Of a DNA stretch of 5,010 nt, positions 1 to 5,010 are shown in pieces. The first letter of the stretch is position 1. Every line of letters starts with the position of its first letter. The position numbers and the translations under genes are program-made. The stretch is from Clostridiales bacterium. Its GTDB lineage: Bacteria > Bacillota > Clostridia > Christensenellales > Aristaeellaceae. Location: the NCBI GenBank assembly GCA_012513735.1, contig JAAZBR010000332.1, positions 1 to 5,010 of the forward strand, written 5' to 3'. The notes beneath the pieces are model-generated. The model ran no database searches and was not told where the DNA came from. It worked only from the letters and a program-made list of their open reading frames with translations.

Positions 1-6
1 ATCTTG

Positions 7-1072
7 GGATCACCCCCGCACGCGCGGGGAGGAGCAACTGTACGCCCTGGAAGCCCTGTACCGGGTGGGATCACCCCCGCACGCGCGGGGAGGAGATGGA
101 AGGCGTAAAGCGCAGTGTGGGCATGGTGGGATCACCCCCGCACGCGCGGGGAGGAGTTCCCAGCCCCTCTCTTGTGCCTGTGGTTGCGAGGATCACCCCC
201 GCACGCGCGGGGAGGAGTGTAGACGATGGTGCCGGTCTCCAGGGTGGGCAGGATCACCCCCGCACGCGCGGGGAGGAGCCTGAGCTGAACCAGAACGCGG
301 ATGCTTGGAAGGGATCACCCCCGCACGCGCGGGGAGGAGCTTGTCGCCGTCCACGGCCACCATTTTCTTGAGGGATCACCCCCGCACGCGCGGGGAGGAG
401 CCAGCGCGGGAGCGCAGCGGCATTTTTCAAAGAGGATCACCCCCGCACGCGCGGGGAGGAGACCTTTCCGCCTTTGACAAGTGGGCAGAGGGCGGGATCA
501 CCCCCGCACGCGCGGGGAGGAGGTCCAGCATTTCAAGGTTCATCACGCCCACTCGGGATCACCCCCGCACGCGCGGGGAGGAGAGAACATATAAATCTCC
601 ATCTTGCCCAAATGAGGGATCACCCCCGCACGCGCGGGGAGGAGGCACCGGCAACCGCTTATCGCCAATAGTCGTTGGGATCACCCCCGCACGCGCGGGG
701 AGGAGCCGCGCATCAGCCGCGCAAGCCCGGTGGCAAAAGGATCACCCCCGCACGCGCGGGGAGGAGCGTGAGGTGGTGCTGAACTACATGACCAACATCA
801 GGATCACCCCCGCACGCGCGGGGAGGAGTCATTCATGCCGGGCCTCCTTCGTTGGTAGTAGGGATCACCCCCGCACGCGCGGGGAGGAGGCAGGAGCAAC
901 CTGTTCTACGAGGCCATCAGGAGGATCACCCCCGCACGCGCGGGGAGGAGATCATGCCGATGAACTAAAGGCCCTGGCAGAGGGGATCACCCCCGCACGC
1001 GCGGGGAGGAGTGTAGCGTGATTTTATTCAAACAGTGTAGCCTAGGATCACCCCCGCACGCGCGGGGAGGAG
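7..1072 (-). CRISPR. Type I-E CRISPR array, 18 repeats, continues beyond the left edge
   Basis: Eighteen identical 28-bp repeats start at 7, 68, 129, 190, 251, 312, 373, 434, 495, 556, 617, 678, 739, 801, 862, 923, 984 and 1045. They enclose 17 unique spacers of 33 bp, except 767-800, which is 34 bp. Positions 1-6 are the end of another spacer, so the array is incomplete on the left. On the minus strand the repeat starts CTCCTCCCCGCG and ends GGGGGTGATCC. It folds into a 6-bp stem (CCCCGC/GCGGGG) with a GCGT loop and a possible extra T-G pair. Cas6e cleavage just 3' of the stem, as in the E. coli system, would leave an 8-nt 5' handle GUGAUCC plus C/U, so the functional repeat is probably 29 nt with 32-nt spacers. 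Minus-strand transcription is inferred from this repeat polarity, the cas gene direction and cas2 lying at the presumed leader end. No decayed repeat is seen, so the trailer end is not in view. Confidence 0.98.
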
Positions 1073-1102
1073 ACTTAATAAAGTACGATCCCACAAAGAA
1101 TG
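1073..1102 (-). promoter_or_regulatory. Leader-position gap between cas2 and the first CRISPR repeat
   Basis: Only 30 bp separate the TAA stop of cas2 (1103-1105) from the first repeat (ending at 1072). On the minus strand this gap is AT-rich (11 G/C of 30) and ends TTTATTAAGT directly against the repeat. In type I-E loci the leader next to repeat 1 carries the array promoter and the signals for polarised integration by Cas1-Cas2. Here any leader longer than 30 bp must extend into the 3' end of the cas2 coding sequence. I see no convincing IHF-like site or separate promoter. The array may be transcribed by read-through from the cas operon, since no terminator hairpin lies between them. Confidence 0.6.
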
Positions 1103-2011
1103 TTATCTTTTCGTTTCGATGATTTCAATCAGTTTGTGCAGCAGCGCCAGAGTTGCCCGGCAATCCGGCAAACTCCGGTGGGCGTCTTCATGTGCAATGC
1201 CGAAGTGTTGCATCAAGGTCTCCAGACGGTGATTGCTGATTGATTTCACATGCTGTTTCGCCATGGTCAGGGTGTCTATCCGGCGGTTTCCCGGAAAAGG
1301 CATATTGAACTGATCGCATGCTGCCCTTAGAAAATCCAGATCAAATGCTATATTATGCGAAACAATCGGCAAGTTCCCAAGATATTCTATCAATTCGGGC
1401 AGAACTTCCTTCAATGGGCGCCCGTCGCGGTGCAGGATGTCATCGCTGAGCCCAGTCAACTGGGTGATGGAATCGGGAAGAGGATTTTTCTGATGGATAA
1501 AGGCATGAAAATATGACTCCTCCAATCCTGAGTTCACTTTGATTGCACCGATTTCGATGATTTCATGAGTTTGAGGCTGAAAGCCTGTCGTTTCAAGGTC
1601 AATGATTACAAATTGATCCGGGAATTGAAAGGATGCAGACCTGGATTTTTGTGAGCGGCTCATCATGCGTGTTTTTGCTGCAGCGCTGTATCCTGTTGGC
1701 AGAGATCCTTCCCATGGATGTTTGGATGATTGCCTGGTGGTGCTTGGCCGAAGCATCAGTTTCAATCCGTCAAAATCGATGGCTTCCCAGCTTGCGTTGT
1801 GGATGCGGAAATCCATTTTCTGCTCATTTCTCGCAGAAAACACCATAACAGCCCTGCCGTTTTTCAGGTGACTTACTGTGCGTTTCCACAGCTCTTCCCG
1901 AACCCTGTGACTGACCTGACCAACATAGACACCGGTGTCAATTTGCTGAAGCCAGCGGCTCAGGTCGCCCCGCAGTGCCGGCGGGCATTCCGTCACACTC
2001 AATACCAGCAT
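1103..2011 (-). CDS. cas2: Cas2e fused to a C-terminal DnaQ-like DEDDh 3'-5' exonuclease domain
   Basis: This 302-residue protein is the adaptation subunit that bridges Cas1 dimers during spacer acquisition. Residues 1-90 align by eye with E. coli Cas2 (MLVLSVTECPPALRG, DTGVYVGQVS, then DFDGLKL near 79-85). A Ser/Lys/Arg-rich linker covers about 91-130. Residues 131-302 form a DnaQ/RNase T-type fold with all DEDDh motifs: Exo I IIDLETTG (D138, E140), Exo II SHNIAFD (D224) and Exo III HRSLPD (H278, D283). Stand-alone Cas2e is about 95 residues, so the extra two thirds is a true fusion in one uninterrupted frame. Family knowledge: DEDDh domains fused to or working with Cas1-Cas2 trim prespacer 3' overhangs before integration; active trimming here is inferred from the intact motifs. 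The ATG lies 3 bp after the cas1 stop behind a strong GGAGGAG. The exonuclease half is lower in GC than the upstream genes. Confidence 0.96.
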   Translation of the reverse strand: MLVLSVTECPPALRGDLSRWLQQIDTGVYVGQVSHRVREELWKRTVSHLKNGRAVMVFSARNEQKMDFRIHNASWEAIDFDGLKLMLRPSTTRQSSKHPWEGSLPTGYSAAAKTRMMSRSQKSRSASFQFPDQFVIIDLETTGFQPQTHEIIEIGAIKVNSGLEESYFHAFIHQKNPLPDSITQLTGLSDDILHRDGRPLKEVLPELIEYLGNLPIVSHNIAFDLDFLRAACDQFNMPFPGNRRIDTLTMAKQHVKSISNHRLETLMQHFGIAHEDAHRSLPDCRATLALLHKLIEIIETKR

Positions 2012-2014
2012 CCG

Positions 2015-3010
2015 CTACTCCTCCACCATTTGGCCGTAGCCATCCTGGAGCACTTCTTCTTCAGGGTCCTGGATCCATTCGCCATAGGAGACGGCATTCA
2101 TCACCTTGCCCAGCCGGTCATCCCACAGGTAGAGAATGTTGGCTTCCGGTTCGTACTCAGCCTCATCCGCGCCAAGCAACAAAACGCGGATGTCTACAAC
2201 GATCCGCTCCATCAGCCGATTAGCAGAGACTGCATCCCGCACCCGCCGGCGCACCACTGAACCAATGTTGTCAGGCTGTTCTGCAGCGGTTTCAAATGCG
2301 ATGGGAATGGTCAGTTCCGCCTTGTACAGATCTGCAATATCATATACAAAGGATCGTTCATGGCCTGTATGTACAAATCCCAGTCCAGGTGCGCAGCCAA
2401 GGGCAACAATCACACAGTGGCAGATGCCGTACAGGCAGGTGTGGGCAGCAGAAAGGGCTTTGTTGATGTCGCTGCCCGCTTCGTAGTCATCAGGGTTATA
2501 CTGGCGCCCGCTCCAGGGGACACCCGTGCGTTTGGATGCCTGGCGATAGGCACCCCTGATGCGCGCCCCTTCCCGTCCCCGAAGCTGTTGCATGTTTAGA
2601 TGGGAAACCGTTTCTCCTGGAAAACGCATCTGGTACATGCGCCGGGCCACCATCAGGCGGCTTCTGGCATTGGACACCAGCTCTGCCTGGCGGATAAGAA
2701 GGCGGGCAGAGTGGGTCAAAGGTCTTCCATGGGCGTAGTACCTCACCCCCTGTTCTCCAACCCACAAGATGCTGGCACCGGCGTCTCCAATCAACTCCAT
2801 GGCCCGGTGGGAAACGCTGGTGCCGGGCCCCAGCAACAGCACGCCGATGTTGGCGCTTGGCACGTGGACCACACCCCGTGCGTCGGCGATGGTTACAGCC
2901 CCATCCTGACGGTTGATTTTGCAGTGTTCCAGATACAGAAACGACATCCGCTCCCTGATGCGGGGCAAAGCCTGAAGGTCCGGCTTTTTGATGCCTGGCA
3001 TTTCAGACAT
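2015..3010 (-). CDS. cas1: CRISPR-associated endonuclease/integrase Cas1, subtype I-E
   Basis: This 331-residue protein is the integrase that joins prespacers to the leader-end repeat as a Cas1-Cas2 complex. The N-terminal beta-rich part (about 1-100) contains LPRIRERMSFLYLEH and the typical GVLLLGPGTSVSH and ILWVGEQGVR segments. The C-terminal helical catalytic part has REGARIRGAYR (E147), GFVHTGHERSFVYDIADLYK (H214, D224, D227) and SGRQYNPDDYEAGSDIN. The 10- and 13-residue spacing of H214-D224-D227 equals that of E. coli H208-D218-D221, so the metal site is intact. It is somewhat longer than E. coli Cas1 (305 residues), partly through an acidic tail after about residue 312. The ATG overlaps the end of cas6e in ATGTCTGA, with GGGG 9 nt upstream as a modest ribosome site. 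An ATG at codon 4 is an alternative start; one at codon 22 would remove the conserved LPRIRER segment. Confidence 0.97.
   Translation of the reverse strand: MSEMPGIKKPDLQALPRIRERMSFLYLEHCKINRQDGAVTIADARGVVHVPSANIGVLLLGPGTSVSHRAMELIGDAGASILWVGEQGVRYYAHGRPLTHSARLLIRQAELVSNARSRLMVARRMYQMRFPGETVSHLNMQQLRGREGARIRGAYRQASKRTGVPWSGRQYNPDDYEAGSDINKALSAAHTCLYGICHCVIVALGCAPGLGFVHTGHERSFVYDIADLYKAELTIPIAFETAAEQPDNIGSVVRRRVRDAVSANRLMERIVVDIRVLLLGADEAEYEPEANILYLWDDRLGKVMNAVSYGEWIQDPEEEVLQDGYGQMVEE
2018..2024 (-). promoter_or_regulatory. Ribosome binding site of cas2
   Basis: The minus strand reads GGAGGAG, then TAGCGG, then the ATG of cas2, a near-ideal Shine-Dalgarno with 6-nt spacing. It lies in the last codons of cas1 and its final G is the base before the cas1 TAG stop. 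This fixes the cas2 start and implies translational coupling to cas1. Confidence 0.8.
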
Positions 3011-3650
3011 CGGAAGGCACCCCTGCTTTTGCCAAAGTCATCAGGCCGCAGCCATAGGCCTTGGCGCGCCCCAGCCCGGTTTGGAGGCTTTCCTTCAATG
3101 CAGCCGCATCGGTCACCTTCAGCACGCCTTCAAAGGTTGCTGTCCGCAGGGTCACCAGACGGTTTCCCCTCTTATAGAACCGCAGCCATTGGGTGTGTAC
3201 CACCTCAAACGCATCCATGCTCAGGGAAAATCCTGCTTTCTCCGCCCGCTGAAACAGCCACTGTTTCTGATGCTCGGGTGTCACATGGGCTGTCACCTTG
3301 CCGCGGTCATCCCCTTCCTGTTTCAGGCTGCGCACGGGGTTGGCCTTCAGACGAAAGCGCCAAACCTGTCCGTTTTCCAGGCGGTTGAGCAGGTTGTCAT
3401 AGGGCTTGCTTTCCCAGGGTGGTTGGCGGTCTTTGAAGCCATAGGCAGAAACCAGCTGTCCAAAATCAGGAAGCTGATGGCTGAGCACCAGCAAGCAGCA
3501 CTGCCCGTTCAGATAGTCAATCCGCCAGAGATTCCGGTCCCTTTTTCCGGGAAAGCACTGCTCCACTGCACCGTGGACAAACTCAGGTGATGACAATAGA
3601 CGCTGGGTTTCTCTTTTTTGGTCGTCCAGAATCAACCGGGACAGATACAC
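3003..3650 (-). CDS. cas6e: Cas6e (CasE/Cse3) CRISPR repeat endoribonuclease
   Basis: This 215-residue protein cleaves pre-crRNA at the base of each repeat hairpin and stays bound to the crRNA 3' stem in Cascade. It begins VYLSRLIL, matching the YLSKVII start of E. coli CasE (199 residues). H26 in SPEFVHG occupies the place of the catalytic histidine of the family (His26 in the Thermus thermophilus enzyme, His20 in E. coli). WRFRLKANPVRS at 97-108 matches the family's FRLRANP motif. FEGVLKVTDAAAL (173-185) and the glycine-rich GLGRAKAYGCGLMTL (192-206) match the C-terminal RNA-binding region. The frame is open upstream to 3908, but that would overlap cas5e by 256 bp with sequence unlike Cas6e. 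The GTG at 3650, just after the cas5e stop and behind GGGGGGA, gives the conserved N-terminus. The stop overlaps cas1 by 8 bp. Confidence 0.95.
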   Translation of the reverse strand: MYLSRLILDDQKRETQRLLSSPEFVHGAVEQCFPGKRDRNLWRIDYLNGQCCLLVLSHQLPDFGQLVSAYGFKDRQPPWESKPYDNLLNRLENGQVWRFRLKANPVRSLKQEGDDRGKVTAHVTPEHQKQWLFQRAEKAGFSLSMDAFEVVHTQWLRFYKRGNRLVTLRTATFEGVLKVTDAAALKESLQTGLGRAKAYGCGLMTLAKAGVPSDV

Positions 3651-3652
3651 AA

Positions 3653-4363
3653 TCAATCCCCCCAATCCATCATGGCATCGTGGGTGGTCCGGTCCACCTC
3701 CGCTGCCCCGATTTCGCTTTTTTCCCTTGGCACTGAGACGCTGTAAACCTGCAGGCTGCGGTGGCTGTGGCGCCTGCGCGCCTGGTCGAAGGACAGCGGT
3801 TCGTCCTGCAGGTAAAAGGTGCCGCCGGCGCCAGGCGGTGCCTCCACCAAGACTTGCAGACCGCCCATTCCCTTGTGCCTGTCCTGATACCATGCCCGGG
3901 CCTGCCACGGGGCGTCCTTCAGGGCATCCTGAAGGCCAATCCCCCGCTGGATGCCCAGGGACAAGCGCCCTTCCGGCGGACAGGAACGCCTGCCCAGGAA
4001 CAGCGGAAAAGCCGGCTGCCTCAAGGCGGCTTCCAAAGCCTCCAGCAAACTGTCCTGGCCTTCCAGGCCCACCACAAACACTGCATCACTCAAATAGTAA
4101 CGGGTTGTTACATAGGGGTCTTTCCCGGACCCGCGCGCAATGTGAAAGTCGGACAGCAGTTCTCCTTCCTGGTCAGCCCGCACACCCATGCGCAAAGCCT
4201 TGAGGTCATCAATGGCTTCGTGCCGCCGCCTGCCCAGGGCAGCAGCCAGCAGGCCCACCACCCCGCTTTTGGTTGGCAGGCGCTGGGTGTCCCGGGTATC
4301 GAATTTGGCTGTCAGACCCCAGGACTGCAACGGGGCTGCCAGGCGTAGCAACAAGGTGCTCAC
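3653..4363 (-). CDS. cas5e: Cas5e (CasD) Cascade subunit
   Basis: This 236-residue RAMP protein is expected to bind the 5' handle of the crRNA and cap the Cas7 backbone next to Cas8e. It matches E. coli CasD (224 residues) along its length: LLLRLAAPLQSWG at 4-16, RLPTKSGVVGLLAAALG at 28-44, DFHIA with TTRYYLSDAVFVVGLEG at 72-102, and FPLFLGRRSCPPEGRLSLG at 119-137. The start is GTG within GTGA, overlapping the cas7e stop by 4 bp, with GGGAG 7 nt upstream. These features indicate translational coupling. In E. coli Cascade one Cas5 is used with six Cas7. It ends 2 bp before the cas6e GTG. No frameshift or missing motif is seen. The subtype assignment rests on the LGRRSCP motif and the gene neighbours. 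Confidence 0.95.
   Translation of the reverse strand: MSTLLLRLAAPLQSWGLTAKFDTRDTQRLPTKSGVVGLLAAALGRRRHEAIDDLKALRMGVRADQEGELLSDFHIARGSGKDPYVTTRYYLSDAVFVVGLEGQDSLLEALEAALRQPAFPLFLGRRSCPPEGRLSLGIQRGIGLQDALKDAPWQARAWYQDRHKGMGGLQVLVEAPPGAGGTFYLQDEPLSFDQARRRHSHRSLQVYSVSVPREKSEIGAAEVDRTTHDAMMDWGD
3657..3663 (-). promoter_or_regulatory. Ribosome binding site of cas6e
   Basis: GGGGGGA on the minus strand sits 6 nt before the GTG at 3650-3648, inside the last codons of cas5e. It supports GTG as the start rather than the long upstream extension of the frame. A TTG at 3656-3654 lies too close to use this site. Confidence 0.6.
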
Positions 4364-5010
4364 GCCGTTTCTCCCGCCGGCTCAAGCTGTGCTGCAATGG
4401 ATGCCTTGACGGTTTCAAGCAGCTTGGACAGGGGCATTTTATCTCCCAGGGCGTCCAGGCCCTGGCCGGCCACCAAGGACTGGAAGGGGGCTTCCACGAA
4501 ATCCTCATACACCGTTTGGGCATGCTTCACCAGGCGCTCTGCCGATTCCGCAGCATACCCTGACTCACTGGCCCTGACCGGTCGCTCAAATGCCCCGACC
4601 ATGTTCACCGGCTGATCCCGCCGCAGGCAGACCAGCACGGCATCCGGCAGGGTGCGGTTGGCAAAGGTGTTTTGCTTTCCTGTGGGCATGGAGCGGACAA
4701 AAGCGTCCACAAAGGCCGCTGCCGCATCCGGGGACCCTTCCGGTAGCAGCTGGTGTAATTCGTGCACTGCCAGGGTGGCGTAGCGGTACAGGGTGGCCGA
4801 GTTGAACTCTACCGTTCCAATGTGGCCTGCTCCTGCGGTGTCTTCCGGCGACATATCATCCACCGCGGTAAAATAATCAAACTCATTGGTGACCTTGTGG
4901 GTGGACAGGCTGTGGGCCACCTGGGCACAGGCATCTGTGTTCAGGGACGGGTCGCTGGCCACCATGCGGCCAAACAGCACAATGTCCACACCAGGTGCCT
5001 GTTCAAGCGC
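4360..5010 (-). CDS. cas7e: Cas7e (CasC/Cse4) Cascade backbone subunit, N-terminus outside the window
   Basis: The visible part is the C-terminal 216 residues; the frame is open to the window edge and its true start lies beyond 5010. Cas7e forms the helical filament that coats the crRNA spacer in Cascade. The segment aligns by eye with E. coli CasC (363 residues) from about its mid-150s: VDIVLFGRM against VDIALSGRM, then AHSLSTHKV, FDYFTAVDD, AGHIGTVEFNSATLYRYATL, GKQNTFANRTLPDAVLV and NMVGAFERPVR. The end, SKLLETVKASI, resembles LEQLKSWV of the E. coli protein. A GTG at 4989 lies inside the conserved VDIVLFGRM stretch and is not a plausible start. The stop overlaps the cas5e start by 4 bp. 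This is the most GC-rich gene here (about 61% over 4381-4680 by hand count). Confidence 0.96.
   Translation of the reverse strand, partial: ALEQAPGVDIVLFGRMVASDPSLNTDACAQVAHSLSTHKVTNEFDYFTAVDDMSPEDTAGAGHIGTVEFNSATLYRYATLAVHELHQLLPEGSPDAAAAFVDAFVRSMPTGKQNTFANRTLPDAVLVCLRRDQPVNMVGAFERPVRASESGYAAESAERLVKHAQTVYEDFVEAPFQSLVAGQGLDALGDKMPLSKLLETVKASIAAQLEPAGETA
4371..4375 (-). promoter_or_regulatory. Ribosome binding site of cas5e
   Basis: GGGAG on the minus strand lies 7 nt before the GTG of cas5e, within the final codons of cas7e. It supports the GTG start and coupling through the GTGA stop/start overlap. Confidence 0.55.

Noticed and set aside
65..1021. Long plus-strand reading frames with repeated peptides GSPPHARGG, ITPARAGRS and DHPRTRGEE
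   Set aside because: These are translations of the CRISPR repeat. The 61-bp step is 1 modulo 3, so each repeat rotates through the three frames and gives these three peptides in turn. They are a well-known false protein annotation.
1073..1102. Terminator between cas2 and the array
   Set aside because: No GC-rich inverted repeat followed by a T run is present in the 30-bp gap; the only strong hairpin nearby is the CRISPR repeat itself.
1102..1128. Possible array promoter on the minus strand, TTGAAA (1123-1128) and GATAAC (1102-1107)
   Set aside because: The 15-bp spacing is short, the -10 box matches the consensus at only 4 of 6 bases, and AT-rich sequence here gives several equally weak alternatives. 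Start-site mapping would be needed to call it.
1730..2260. Plus-strand open frame opposite cas2 and cas1
   Set aside because: It is antisense to two genes with clear family matches and intact motifs, spans their junction, and shows no recognisable domain. It is a shadow frame in GC-rich DNA.
2600..3388. Plus-strand open frame of 262 codons opposite cas1 and cas6e
   Set aside because: It is antisense to conserved coding sequence across a gene boundary, low in complexity and without recognisable motifs.
3651..3908. N-terminal extension of the cas6e frame within cas5e
   Set aside because: The extension is the out-of-frame reading of cas5e, rich in Gly, Ala and Pro, and has no match to the Cas6e N-terminus. 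The GTG at 3650 gives the conserved start.
4209..4523. Minus-strand open frame of 104 codons across the cas7e/cas5e junction
   Set aside because: It lies in another frame of two well-supported genes that overlap by 4 bp, and has no independent evidence.

Overview
The window is the downstream end of a bacterial type I-E CRISPR-Cas locus. Everything functional is read on the minus strand. From right to left (5'->3' on that strand) come the C-terminal part of cas7e (cut by the window edge), cas5e, cas6e, cas1e and a cas2e fused to a DnaQ-like DEDDh exonuclease domain. A CRISPR array of 18 visible repeats follows and runs off the left edge. The order cas7-cas5-cas6-cas1-cas2-array is the standard I-E order, so cse2/cas11, cas8e and cas3 would be expected just beyond position 5010.

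Layout: array 7-1072 (18 perfect 28-bp repeats and 17 complete spacers; it continues past position 1); a gap of only 30 bp at 1073-1102 in the leader position; cas2-DEDDh 1103-2011; cas1 2015-3010; cas6e 3003-3650 (GTG start); cas5e 3653-4363 (GTG start); cas7e 4360-5010 (partial). The genes overlap by 4 or 8 bp or lie 2-3 bp apart, with Shine-Dalgarno-like sequences inside the preceding gene. This indicates one translationally coupled transcript. No promoter or terminator is evident between genes.

How it works together: Cas7e (backbone), Cas5e (5'-handle cap) and Cas6e (repeat endonuclease) are Cascade subunits that process and carry crRNA. Cas1 and Cas2-DEDDh form the adaptation complex, in which the exonuclease domain is expected to trim prespacers before integration at the leader-proximal repeat near 1072. 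All catalytic motifs I can check are intact in Cas1, Cas6e and the exonuclease domain, and the repeats show no decay, so the system looks functional.

Host: a bacterium of moderately high GC (about 61% in the hand-counted part of cas7e, falling to about 48% in the exonuclease domain). The crRNA-sense repeat ends in GTGATCC and Cas2 carries a DnaQ domain, both features I recall from the Streptococcus thermophilus I-E locus. Together with strong GGAGG-type ribosome binding sites this makes a Gram-positive/Firmicutes-type host plausible, but the sequence does not settle taxonomy. I see no undescribed system here. The points worth a second look are the very short leader next to the cas2-DEDDh gene, a strict pyrimidine at the first spacer base (a PAM clue), and a composition gradient across the operon.
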